Source: Omnitrophica bacterium GWA2_41_15 (GTDB lineage Bacteria > Omnitrophota > Gorgyraeia > Ghiorseimicrobiales > Ghiorseimicrobiaceae). Taken from it: a stretch of DNA of 42,900 nucleotides. The notes under the pieces were generated by a model. That model ran no database searches. It saw only the letters and a program-made list of their open reading frames with translations, and was not told where the DNA came from. Positions 17,305-24,989 of the stretch are shown piece by piece. The translations under genes were made by a program, and so were the position numbers. The stretch covers positions 1-42,900 of the forward strand of contig CAKKQO010000067.1 of NCBI GenBank assembly GCA_919902105.1, written 5' to 3'. The first letter of the stretch is position 1. Each line of letters opens with the position of its first letter.

Positions 17305-17490
17305 TCAATGACGACATAACTTATGGAGCGAAGCGCTCATAAGTTATATGTCGGAATTGATCCCGCCGAATGTATCAAAATTATAGTATAGAATTTTGAT
17401 ATTTCTTACCCTCTGCAATTCGAAGAATTGCGAGGACTTAGTCCCTGAAATTGTTTACCGAAGGTAAGCAATTTCTAGGGGTGAGGCGGG
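17305..17490 (-). repeat. Two-hairpin element (family H), expanded copy, in the guaB leader
   Basis: Read in the guaB direction, the element ends in TCATTGA (17311-17305), directly followed by GGAG of the guaB ribosome-binding site. Hairpin A: CATAACTTATG (17315-17325) with CATAAGTTAT (17338-17347). The linker is GGAATTGATC on the plus strand. Hairpin B is closed by CCCGCC (17362-17367) and GGCGGG (17485-17490). Inside B there are extra hairpins (ATCAAAATT/AATTTTGAT, GCAATTC/GAATTGC, TTTACC/GGTAAG), making this copy larger than the others. Confidence 0.7.
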
Positions 17491-17542
17491 GTAAAACTAT
17501 AGTAAAAAAACCTGCGAATGAATCTCAGAATTCCTTAAAATT

Positions 17543-17571
17543 ATCATACAGAATAGCGCATACCTTGTCAA
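17543..17571 (-). promoter_or_regulatory. Sigma-70-type promoter of the guaB-guaA-dnaE unit
   Basis: Minus strand: TTGACA at 17571-17566, 17-bp spacer, TATGAT at 17548-17543. The predicted start near 17536 gives a leader of about 240 nt that contains the hairpin element at 17305-17490. I found no recognisable purine riboswitch in that leader. Confidence 0.65.
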
Positions 17572-17624
17572 CCCTTTTAATACCCCTGGTAGTATACTCA
17601 ATTGTGTGTAAATTCGCTTTAAGA

Positions 17625-17659
17625 CACTCCCGCGGTGGCCGAAGGTCTCCGCGGGAGTG
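17625..17659. repeat. GC-rich hairpin in the guaB upstream gap
   Basis: CACTCCCGCGG (17625-17635) and its exact complement CCGCGGGAGTG (17649-17659) enclose a 13-nt loop. It lies in the gene-free stretch 17572-17794, which otherwise shows no convincing gene. The sequence is GC-rich against an AT-richer background, like the other inserted palindromes. Confidence 0.55.
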
Positions 17660-17794
17660 GCGAAGCGGGTTATTGACAAAACTAAAATTACCCACAAGCG
17701 TGTTTCTATGGTATATATTCTAATTGGTGAGTAAGTCCTCATTCGTGGGGTACCGGAATGGCGCCTCGTAAATAGCGGATGAGGCTTTACCATT

Positions 17795-17980
17795 TTAGGA
17801 AAATAAAGGATTTTCCTCGCTAATTTTCTTCCTTATCATCTCATAGTATGACTCGTCTCGATACTCATACTTCCTAAAAATAGCCCAGCTAATAAAATCT
17901 ACTACCTGTAATGGTTCTAATGGCTTCGCCAATTTAACTACCATCTGGATTATCGGCTTTTTAACAAAACCAAACTTGAT
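17795..17980 (-). pseudogene. C-terminal remnant of a DUF3800 protein
   Basis: Immediately after the AbiEii stop, in the same frame, 61 codons stay open to a TAA at 17797-17795. The peptide contains LAKPLEPLQVVDFISWAIFR followed by KYEYRDESYYEMIRKKI. This matches the end of DUF3800 proteins (the conserved Leu-Gln-x-x-Asp-Phe-x-x-x-Ala-Ile-x-Arg-Lys-Tyr pattern). The N-terminal DUF3800 part with its acidic residues is absent, and no start codon with a ribosome-binding site is visible (the first ATG gives 49 aa). It is most likely a decayed gene of a former defence or mobile region. Confidence 0.5.
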
Positions 17981-18721
17981 TTATCCGGCAAGATTGCGTT
18001 CAATCTCTGCCGCAAGCGTCTTTGGGAAATTTTTTATGATCATATGCTGGCTGACAGGAAGATAGGCTTTAAGCTCCTGCCTAAAATCAATTTTTCCTGA
18101 TTTGATAACCTTTAAAATCTTTGCCTTTAATTGCTTATCCCGTATAAACGCCTCTTTAAAGGCCATACGGCCGCGAAGGATAAAATAAAGGTCGTAGAAA
18201 TCCCGCGCCTTTTGGCGGCTAAGACAGGCTTGGATTTTCTCGGCAACAAGAATCTCTTCCTTGAGATGAATAAGCGTATAGGGCACGACAAGGTCGGATT
18301 GGATAAGCGCGGCCGCCCCTAAACCCTTTTTGCCGGTACGCAGAGAAACTTCTACCTGAATCTGGCTTTTATACTCATTAGTATTAAACTGAAATATGGC
18401 AAGGTATCCTCCGGATGTACTTTTTGACTCAATAATCTCGGTTTGGATACCTTCCATTTCTATCTTGGCAAGGGCTCTTTCCATTAAAGTTTCGATACCT
18501 TTGACCGTGATGTTTACTCCGGTAAAATCCAAATCCCCAGAGAACCGCGGACTCTGCCAAATAATCCGCAACGCAGTGCCTCCCTTTAAAAACAGGCTAT
18601 CGGAACTCTTTTCCTGATAAAGCCGTAAAAGAAACAGCTGTTGAAAATACTCCCGCACAACATTATCTATTGTCGTCTGCCAGTATCCGGCTAACTTTTG
18701 AACCTGTCTTTTTTCAATCAT
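17981..18721 (-). CDS. AbiEii/AbiGii-type nucleotidyltransferase toxin
   Basis: 246 aa. SLFLKGGTALRIIWQSPRFS followed by GDLDFTG (about residues 43-68) is the signature of the AbiEii (DUF1814) nucleotidyltransferase family: GG-T-L with the GDLDF acidic pair. KARDFYDLYFIL (about residues 169-180) is the second conserved block. In type IV AbiE systems AbiEii is the GTP-binding toxin that stops growth, for example during phage infection. The start overlaps the antitoxin gene by 4 bp (ATGA). The protein is shorter than the classic Lactococcus AbiEii. Confidence 0.85.
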   Translation of the reverse strand: MIEKRQVQKLAGYWQTTIDNVVREYFQQLFLLRLYQEKSSDSLFLKGGTALRIIWQSPRFSGDLDFTGVNITVKGIETLMERALAKIEMEGIQTEIIESKSTSGGYLAIFQFNTNEYKSQIQVEVSLRTGKKGLGAAALIQSDLVVPYTLIHLKEEILVAEKIQACLSRQKARDFYDLYFILRGRMAFKEAFIRDKQLKAKILKVIKSGKIDFRQELKAYLPVSQHMIIKNFPKTLAAEIERNLAG

Positions 18722-19311
18722 AAAATTTCCTTAACTAACTTTATCAGGCTCTTTCTGCCAAAAAGCTTTGCGTATTCCAATACGGTTTTTTTCTTTACGC
18801 CGCGGACATTGAGACGCTCATTAAGAGTTTTTCGCTTAAGGCTGACAAAATAAAGGTAATCTACGAGGGCCTTTTCCGGCTCGGCTATAAGAACAGTCAT
18901 ACCTCCTATCTTCTCTGTTTTATAGCCGCGATAAACCTGTTTTTTGATATGAGAGTAAGTAAACGACTTATTGCTGACAACAAACTCCCGGGTAAGCCGG
19001 GTTGTCGCTGATGTTATCGTATAAACGGATTCGGGAATGATGCCATAATGGGAGAGCGCGTATTCAAAAGAGATGTAACTGGGCTCATAAAGCCTGTTAG
19101 CAATAGTTTCATCTCTTGGCTGGTCAATTCGTAACGTATAAAGCCCATTTCTTATTTTAAGAAAGATGTCATCGCAGTGATCCTTGATAAACTCCTGCGT
19201 CGCGCGCAAAGAGACGCCAAAGACTCTCCGAAAGTCCGATGGAGAAAACAAACGGACTCCCTTTGCCTGAAGATACTGCTGGACAGATATCGGTTTAAGT
19301 TTTCGCTCCAT
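18718..19311 (-). CDS. AbiEi-type antitoxin/regulator
   Basis: 197 aa. The N-terminal winged helix (FSPSDFRRVFGVSLRATQEF, then IRNGLYTLR) is followed by the AbiEi C-terminal domain: EPSYISFEYALSHYGIIPE, TSATTRLTREF and VLIAEPEKALVDYLYF. The pattern of tyrosine-containing motifs and EKALVD is typical of type IV antitoxins. Such proteins bind inverted repeats in their own promoter and repress the operon; the promoter is at 19345-19372. It is the first gene of a two-gene unit with the toxin. Confidence 0.85.
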   Translation of the reverse strand: MERKLKPISVQQYLQAKGVRLFSPSDFRRVFGVSLRATQEFIKDHCDDIFLKIRNGLYTLRIDQPRDETIANRLYEPSYISFEYALSHYGIIPESVYTITSATTRLTREFVVSNKSFTYSHIKKQVYRGYKTEKIGGMTVLIAEPEKALVDYLYFVSLKRKTLNERLNVRGVKKKTVLEYAKLFGRKSLIKLVKEIL

Positions 19312-19344
19312 ATGACGCTAAATGTTAAATGGGTATCTAAAGCG

Positions 19345-19372
19345 ATTATAGCTTATCCCTTGGATTATGCAA
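19345..19372 (-). promoter_or_regulatory. Promoter of the AbiE operon
   Basis: Minus strand: TTGCAT at 19372-19367, 16-bp spacer, TATAAT at 19350-19345. The expected start near 19338 gives a leader of about 27 nt. It is divergent from the helicase promoter, with the -35 boxes 10 bp apart. Confidence 0.6.
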
Positions 19373-19382
19373 GCTTTTTTTA

Positions 19383-19411
19383 TTGGATAAATCGACATCT
19401 TCGGTTATAAT
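19383..19411 (+). promoter_or_regulatory. Promoter of the helicase gene, predicting a leaderless mRNA
   Basis: Plus strand: TTGGAT at 19383-19388, 17-bp spacer, TATAAT at 19406-19411. Only 6 nt separate the -10 box from the ATG at 19418, so the transcript should begin at or within a base of the start codon. No Shine-Dalgarno sequence is possible in that space. Confidence 0.65.
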
Positions 19412-19417
19412 AGGTCT

Positions 19418-21352
19418 ATGCTTTACGACCGCTTCCAACAAGAGGCAATAGATTATATCAATGCGGGGCATTCTGTAGTCGTCTCCGCGCCTACCGGCGC
19501 CGGCAAAACCGCGATTGCCGAATACATCATCCAGAATTCACTCAACATACATCAAGGCGTCGTATATACCGCGCCGATAAAGGCCCTTTCCAACCAGAAA
19601 TTCCGCGATTTTCAGGGGCAATTCGGTCAAAATATCGGTATATTAACCGGGGATGTCTCTATAAATGCTTACGCGCCGATACTGATAATGACTACGGAAA
19701 TATTCCGCAATAAAACCATAGAAGAGCCTGATGCCCTAAAAAAGTATTCTTGGATTATCTTTGATGAGGTGCATTATATCGATAATTTCGAACGCGGCAC
19801 AGTCTGGGAAGAATCGCTTATCTTTTTACCTACCCATATAAAAATACTCTGCCTGTCCGCAACCATACCCAATATCGATGAATTTACCGCCTGGCTTGCA
19901 AGTATCCGCAAGAGCCCGATAAAAGTCGTCACGGAGAATAAACGGCCGGTGCCGCTGCATTTTTTCTTCCAATGTCAAAATGAGATTGCCGATAGCCTGC
20001 AAAAGTTAAAATTCCCTAAATACCCAGCGTTGAATTACCGCCAGAGAGGCAGATCCTATAGGTATAGATTGGAATTAAAGCCTAATCGGCTAAATACATT
20101 AATAAACCATATCAGCCAGAAAAAAAGTTTCCCCCTGATTTACTTTGTCTTCAATAGAAGAAGGGCTGAAGCCTTAGCGCAGGAATTAATAACTTATAAT
20201 TTTTTAACCGCTGCGGAGAGAAACGAAATAACTACCCTATTTGATAATTTATGCCGCAGGTTTGAACTGGCTAACGAAGCAAGCGCCGGCGAGCTCTATC
20301 CTCTCATACAACGCGGCATCGCCTACCATCATGCAGGAATGCTGCCCACCTTAAAAGAAGTCATCGAACAATTATTTACCTCTAAGCTCCTAAAAGTAAT
20401 CTTTACCACTGAAACGTTCGCTTTAGGGATTAATATGCCTGCCCGTTCTGTAGCCTTCGACGATATAAGAAAATTCTACGGCGATAACATAAAAGCCCTT
20501 AAAACCCGTGATTTTTTTCAGATGGCCGGCCGTGCCGGCAGGCGCGGCATGGATAGCGAAGGTTTTGTCTATCTGCGTATAAATCCTTACAATATAACTA
20601 TAGAGGAGATAAAACGTATCATTTACGGAAAACCTGAAAGCATCAGGAGCCAACTGAATAATTCCTATGCCACCATATTAAACCTTTACGATAAATACCG
20701 CGAAAATATCTTCGAAGTATACGGCCTTTCTTTCCACTCATACCAGGCGAATAAATACAGCCAAAAAGAAGCCCAAGATTTAATGAAAGCAAAAATAAAT
20801 TTTTTAAAAGAATTGGGCTATATCATTTCAGGCGAAGGCAATGTTTTATCGGATAAAGGGCATTTTGCCAAGGCGGTATATGGATATGAAATAATACTTT
20901 CCGAATTATATGACGAAGGATTTTTAGAAGAGCTTGATGAGGAAGGCTTAGGGGTATTAGCCTGCGCGGTTATCTTTGAACCCAGAAAAAACCAAGAAAT
21001 ACTTTCCCTCTCTAAAAAAGCGCATAATATAAAAAGAAAATGCGACAAACTTATTGAACAAATCCGCTATAAAGAAACAAGATACAAAATCAGGCCGCAG
21101 AGTAAAAAACCTTACTTTCATCTTTCGCAAAGCATCGAGGCCTGGATAAAAGGCGATAGCTTCAACAAGATACTTGGGCTTTCTGACGTGGATGAAGGAG
21201 AACTTGTCCGTTATTTCAGGATGGCTCTGCAGATCCTACGCGAGATAAAATCATCGCCTGCCGCCTCGCCAGTCCTAAAAGAAAGAATACAAAGGACAAT
21301 GCAGGCGATTAACCGAGACGTTATAGATGCAGAAAAGCAGTTAAGGGAATAA
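19418..21352 (+). CDS. Ski2-like superfamily 2 DEVH helicase
   Basis: 644 aa. Helicase motifs in order: VSAPTGAGKTAIAEY (motif I, about residues 23-37), YTAPIKALSNQKFRDF (Ia), ILTGDVSIN, IIFDEVHYI (motif II, DEVH), LSATIPNIDEF (III), the Ski2-like AYHHAGMLPTLKEVIEQLF, TETFALGINMPARSVAFDD (V) and FFQMAGRAGRRGMDSEGF (VI). The C-terminal 200 residues are a helical region without a recognised extra domain. It resembles Ski2/Mtr4 and actinobacterial HelY, so an RNA helicase role is likely, but the substrate is unknown. It is one of only two plus-strand protein genes, with its own promoter. Confidence 0.88.
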   Translation: MLYDRFQQEAIDYINAGHSVVVSAPTGAGKTAIAEYIIQNSLNIHQGVVYTAPIKALSNQKFRDFQGQFGQNIGILTGDVSINAYAPILIMTTEIFRNKTIEEPDALKKYSWIIFDEVHYIDNFERGTVWEESLIFLPTHIKILCLSATIPNIDEFTAWLASIRKSPIKVVTENKRPVPLHFFFQCQNEIADSLQKLKFPKYPALNYRQRGRSYRYRLELKPNRLNTLINHISQKKSFPLIYFVFNRRRAEALAQELITYNFLTAAERNEITTLFDNLCRRFELANEASAGELYPLIQRGIAYHHAGMLPTLKEVIEQLFTSKLLKVIFTTETFALGINMPARSVAFDDIRKFYGDNIKALKTRDFFQMAGRAGRRGMDSEGFVYLRINPYNITIEEIKRIIYGKPESIRSQLNNSYATILNLYDKYRENIFEVYGLSFHSYQANKYSQKEAQDLMKAKINFLKELGYIISGEGNVLSDKGHFAKAVYGYEIILSELYDEGFLEELDEEGLGVLACAVIFEPRKNQEILSLSKKAHNIKRKCDKLIEQIRYKETRYKIRPQSKKPYFHLSQSIEAWIKGDSFNKILGLSDVDEGELVRYFRMALQILREIKSSPAASPVLKERIQRTMQAINRDVIDAEKQLRE

Positions 21353-21378
21353 ATCAATCCTGCCATTCATGTAATACA

Positions 21379-22761
21379 TCAAGCATACAAATTAACTTTT
21401 GCCTTTTTCCATCTCCCCATTTCAAACCAGATAAGCGTAAGTAAACCATTTAGGGCATAAGAAGTCGCTACCGCCCACCATACGCCTGCCAGGCCAAAAC
21501 GGGTATACTTTGCTGCAAAATAGGCCACCGGAACGAGGTAACCCCAAAGACTAATAAAAGTTATTAGCATCGGCACCACTGTATCACCCGCGCCGCCCAA
21601 GGCCCGGTTTAAAACCACGCCAAAGGCAATAAAAATATAGAAAAACGCCGAAATGCGCATAAATTCTGAACCAATAGCAATTACTTCCGCATCTTTAGTA
21701 AATAGGCGCATAATCGGTGCGGAAAAATAATAAAAAATTAATCCGGCAATAAACATAAGAATCAAATTAATCATAGTGGCAACCCAGGCGCTTTCCCGCG
21801 CCCGCTCAATGTTGCCTGCGCCTAAATTCTGCCCGACTAGCGTGGCGGCAGAACCGCCAAGAGCAAAAGCAGGTAAAAGCGCATTAATATGTATGCGCAT
21901 CACCACCCCGAATGCCGCAAGTGCGGCTGTACCAAAACCTGCCACAATACTAACAATAAACATATTCATCACCGAGCGAAAGAGCATCTGCAGCATCGCC
22001 GGCACGCCTACTTTTAAGATATCCAGCATAATCTCAAAACGGATTCTAATTTTATTGAAACTAATGCGGATTTTTGAGCGCTTATGCGAAAAAAGACGCA
22101 GGCTCAAGAAAAGCGAGACTCCCTGCGCAATCACTGTGGCCACAGCCGCGCCGGCAGTATGCATCGGCTTAACCCCTATACCGAAAATAAAAATTGGGTC
22201 CAGCACAATATTTAAGAGGTTTGCAATGACCATAAAAATCATCGGGTTGATTACATCACCGGCACCCTGCAAAATTGAACTGCTTAATAAAAGCAAAATC
22301 ATCGTAAAACTTCCTAAAAGCAATATCCTTAAATAATCAGTACCCGCGGCAATTACCTCTTTATTTGCCCCTAAAAGCGCTAAAAGCTTTTCCGCATGAA
22401 ACAATCCTAAAAGCCCACCAATAATAGAAAGAAAAAAACCAAGAATTAATGTTTGATAGGCACAAAGCTGGGCACCGGCGGCATTCTCTGCTCCGATATT
22501 TTTAGAAACTAAAGAAACCGTGCCCATGCCTATGCCGGCAACAATAGTAAAAATAAGCATCATCAAAATTCCGCTCATTGCTACTGCCGCAATTGCAGCC
22601 GGGCCTAAACTCCCTACCCAAAACATATCTACCAAGCTCTGGCTGCCCTGCAGCAATGCGCCGATCATTAAAGGGGCCGCCAAAGATACTACATTTTGGA
22701 CAATATGGCCTTCGGTAATGCGTTTATCGTTACTAAAAATATCCTTAATAAAATGTTTCAT
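21379..22761 (-). CDS. MATE-family multidrug/Na+ antiporter
   Basis: 460 aa with twelve hydrophobic segments in two related halves. GHIVQNVVSLAAPLMIGALLQ, then LVDMFWVGSLGPAAIAAVAM, and NMFIVSIVAGFGTAALAAFG in the second half are MATE hallmarks (NorM/DinF-like). It is an inner-membrane exporter of cationic compounds in exchange for H+ or Na+; the substrate cannot be predicted. It is convergent with the helicase (26-bp gap). Its start overlaps rdgB by 4 bp. Confidence 0.88.
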   Translation of the reverse strand: MKHFIKDIFSNDKRITEGHIVQNVVSLAAPLMIGALLQGSQSLVDMFWVGSLGPAAIAAVAMSGILMMLIFTIVAGIGMGTVSLVSKNIGAENAAGAQLCAYQTLILGFFLSIIGGLLGLFHAEKLLALLGANKEVIAAGTDYLRILLLGSFTMILLLLSSSILQGAGDVINPMIFMVIANLLNIVLDPIFIFGIGVKPMHTAGAAVATVIAQGVSLFLSLRLFSHKRSKIRISFNKIRIRFEIMLDILKVGVPAMLQMLFRSVMNMFIVSIVAGFGTAALAAFGVVMRIHINALLPAFALGGSAATLVGQNLGAGNIERARESAWVATMINLILMFIAGLIFYYFSAPIMRLFTKDAEVIAIGSEFMRISAFFYIFIAFGVVLNRALGGAGDTVVPMLITFISLWGYLVPVAYFAAKYTRFGLAGVWWAVATSYALNGLLTLIWFEMGRWKKAKVNLYA

Positions 22762-23354
22762 TGAAGTAATTTAATCAATGTTTTCTTTATCTTTCTAAAT
22801 GCCTGCCCCCGATGGCTCATCGTATGTTTTATTTTTTCGCCTAACTCAGCGAAGGTTTTTTTATATTTAGGAATAATAAATAAAGGGTCATAGCCAAAGC
22901 CGTATTTTCCGCAAGGCGTATAAGCAATGAGCCCTGAACATTTACCCTCTACCACTTTAATTAGGCCCTCTTTACCTGCTACGGCAACCGCCGATTTATA
23001 AACCGCTTTTCGTTCTGAAAGCGGAAGCCCTTTTAAGAGCCTTAATAACTTACGATTATTTTTTTCATCATCCTTTGGCCAGCCGCCGAAACGCGACGAA
23101 TATATTCCGGGCGCGCCTTCCAGCGCCATAACTTCTAATCCCGAATCCTCTCCTAAGCTAAGCATCTTTGTGAACTGCGCAATACGCATTGCTTTTTTTA
23201 CGGCATTTTCCTGGAAAGTTTTGCCATTTTCCTTGATATTGGGCGCGCCGGGAAAATCATCTAAGCAGTATAATTTGACCTTATACCCATCAAGCAGCTG
23301 CCTTATTTCGCGCAGTTTCTTCCTGTTTTTTGTGGCAATGACTAATTCTCTCAT
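22758..23354 (-). CDS. rdgB: XTP/dITP diphosphatase (non-canonical purine NTP pyrophosphatase)
   Basis: 198 aa, standard length. It hydrolyses XTP, dITP and ITP to keep them out of nucleic acids. Family blocks: LVIATKNRKKLREIRQLL (start), GKTFQENAVKKAM, LGEDSGLEVMALEGAPGIYS (with SSRFGG following), YGFGYDPLFIIPKYKKTFAE and KIKHTMSHRGQAFRK. The start codon is at 23354, about 17 bp from a long palindrome (23371-23571). Confidence 0.95.
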   Translation of the reverse strand: MRELVIATKNRKKLREIRQLLDGYKVKLYCLDDFPGAPNIKENGKTFQENAVKKAMRIAQFTKMLSLGEDSGLEVMALEGAPGIYSSRFGGWPKDDEKNNRKLLRLLKGLPLSERKAVYKSAVAVAGKEGLIKVVEGKCSGLIAYTPCGKYGFGYDPLFIIPKYKKTFAELGEKIKHTMSHRGQAFRKIKKTLIKLLQ

Positions 23355-23370
23355 GCGCTATTGACTTTAG

Positions 23371-23571
23371 CAAAAGTAATAGGAATTCCTTAAGCACACA
23401 ATTAGAAATCTTTTGGCAAATGTTGACAAGGGGTTACGGTGAAGCGAATGCCGAAACTGACCGAGCCCGGCGATATTTCCTCCGGGGGAGGGAATTTCGG
23501 CAAATGAGCGAGCCGTAAACCGCTGTCAACGGCAAAAGATTTCGTGTGCGAAGAAGTTCCTATTACTTTTG
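23371..23571. repeat. 201-bp near-continuous palindrome between rdgB and rph
   Basis: Outer arms are perfect: CAAAAGTAATAGGAA (23371-23385) and TTCCTATTACTTTTG (23557-23571). Moving inward, GCACAC/GTGTGC, AAATCTTTTG/CAAAAGATTT, TTGACA/TGTCAA, GGTTACGG/CCGTAAACC and GCCGAAA/TTTCGGC all pair. The centre is GC-rich. No open frame or T-run is present. It resembles a small non-autonomous mobile element. I could not match it to family P or family H. Confidence 0.75.
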
Positions 23572-23580
23572 TATCTCTCA

Positions 23581-24303
23581 TTAAAATATAAGAATGTCTC
23601 TCAATAAACTTCGCTGGATATCTACTAATTTACTAATTCCGCTTTTTGCTAACGCGAGCAATTCATTCATCCTATCTTGGCTAAAGGGCTTGCGTTCGGC
23701 AGTCCCCTGAACTTCAATAAATTCGGCATTTCCCGTCATTACGATATTCATATCCACTTCTGCCGCAGAATCTTCATCGTAAGTCAGGTCTAAAACGGGT
23801 ATTCCATCAATAACTCCTACGCTGGTCGCCGCCACATAGTCAGAAACCGGAATTTTACTGATTACTCCGTCTTTTTTTACCTTATCAAGCGCCTTTACTA
23901 AGGCAATAAAACTTCCCGTTATGGATGCGGTGCGCGTTCCGCCGTCGGCCTGAATGACATCGGCATCAATCCAAATGGTGCGTTCACCCAACACCCTCAT
24001 CTCCACCACTGTCCTTAAGCTTCTTCCGATTAGCCGCTGAATTTCGGTTGACCTGCCACCTGACTTATCCAGGCGCGGGATACGCATCTTACAGGAACGC
24101 GGAATCATGCCATATTCAGCCGTCACCCAGCCGGTCCCGGTGTTGCGCAAAAACGGCGGCACTGAATTTTCTACTGATGCGGTGCAAATCACCTTGGTGC
24201 TGCCTAATTCAATTAAACACGACCCCTCGGCATATTTATTAAAATCAGGCACGATATTAATTTTTCTTAAATCTTTAAACGTCCTGCCATCTAATCTTGC
24301 CAT
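23581..24303 (-). CDS. rph: Ribonuclease PH
   Basis: 240 aa, standard length. A phosphorolytic 3'-5' exonuclease trimming tRNA 3' ends. The start MARLDGRTFKDLRKINIVP differs slightly from the usual RPDGR but keeps the pattern. Family blocks: GSTKVICTASVE, GWVTAEYGMIPRS, RLIGRSLRTVVEM and DADVIQADGGTRTASITGS, with LDLTYDEDSAAEVDMN and EVQGTAERKPF near the end. The ribosome-binding site GAGAGGAAG abuts the TCATTGA end of a family H repeat. Confidence 0.95.
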   Translation of the reverse strand: MARLDGRTFKDLRKINIVPDFNKYAEGSCLIELGSTKVICTASVENSVPPFLRNTGTGWVTAEYGMIPRSCKMRIPRLDKSGGRSTEIQRLIGRSLRTVVEMRVLGERTIWIDADVIQADGGTRTASITGSFIALVKALDKVKKDGVISKIPVSDYVAATSVGVIDGIPVLDLTYDEDSAAEVDMNIVMTGNAEFIEVQGTAERKPFSQDRMNELLALAKSGISKLVDIQRSLLRDILIF

Positions 24304-24315
24304 TATTTCTTCCTC

Positions 24316-24427
24316 TCAATGAACCCACAACTTACAGAAACGAAGCTGATGTAAGTTGTTTGGGCGAATTGATCCCGATAGCTACAAGAAAATTTAGTAT
24401 AAATTTTCACCGTGATTTGCTATCGGG
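24316..24427 (-). repeat. Two-hairpin element (family H), rph copy
   Basis: In the rph direction the element ends in TCATTGA (24322-24316), directly before the rph ribosome-binding site. Hairpin A: CAACTTAC (24329-24336 region) with GTAAGTTG (24351-24358). Linker: GGGCGAATTGATCCCG. Hairpin B: CCCGATAGC (24374-24382) with GCTATCGGG (24419-24427), and an inner AAAATTT/AAATTTT stem. A fragment resembling the element start (CAATGACATAACTTA) follows at about 24444-24458. Confidence 0.75.
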
Positions 24428-24467
24428 ACAAAGTTACCTTAACCAATGACATAACTTAGCTCTTAAT

Positions 24468-24989
24468 TTAATAGATATCTTTTCCATAAGCATCAATCCC
24501 AACAATCAAGGGAAAATTTTCCACCTCTAATTTATAAATTGCCTCGGTACCCAAATCCGGATAGGCAATGGGTTCGCATCTTTTGACAAATGTAGAAAGC
24601 AGCGCACCGCATCCGGCATAAGTTAGGAAATATACTGCCCTATATTTTTTTATCGCCTCTCTTACGGCTTGCGAGCGCCTGCCTTTACCAATCATGCCTT
24701 TCAAGCCTGCCTTAAGTAAGAGCGGCGTAAACTCATCCATCCGGGAACTCGTCGTCGGCCCGCAGGAGCCGATGACCTCACCTTTTTTTGCCGGGGTAGG
24801 GCCGCAATAATAAACTATTTGGCCTTTTAAATCAAAAGGCAATTTTTTGCCTTTTTTAAGAAGGCTGGCCAATCTCTTATGCGCCTGGTCGCGGGCAGTA
24901 TAAATAATTCCGCTTATTAGCACTTGCTGGCCTGCTCTTAAACTTTTTATTATTTTATCGGTTAAAGGAGGTAATTCGATTTTCTTCAT
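24468..24989 (-). CDS. Fumarate hydratase class I, beta (C-terminal) subunit
   Basis: 173 aa, the length of the separate beta subunit. ISGIIYTARDQAHKRL (about residues 26-41), VYYCGPTPAKKGEVIGSCGP, TTSSRMDEF and MIGKGRRSQAV match the C-terminal domain of class I fumarase and tartrate dehydratase. Together with the alpha subunit it would interconvert fumarate and malate with a [4Fe-4S] cluster. The ATG overlaps the alpha gene stop by 4 bp. L-tartrate dehydratase activity is the main alternative. Confidence 0.88.
   Translation of the reverse strand: MKKIELPPLTDKIIKSLRAGQQVLISGIIYTARDQAHKRLASLLKKGKKLPFDLKGQIVYYCGPTPAKKGEVIGSCGPTTSSRMDEFTPLLLKAGLKGMIGKGRRSQAVREAIKKYRAVYFLTYAGCGALLSTFVKRCEPIAYPDLGTEAIYKLEVENFPLIVGIDAYGKDIY

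Noticed and set aside
17305-17535. Purine riboswitch in the guaB leader
   Set aside because: The leader is accounted for by the repeat hairpins; the conserved loop-loop core of a purine aptamer was not seen.
17497-17793. 98-aa open frame upstream of guaB
   Set aside because: It runs through the guaB promoter and a GC-rich hairpin, has unlikely composition, and shows no family pattern.
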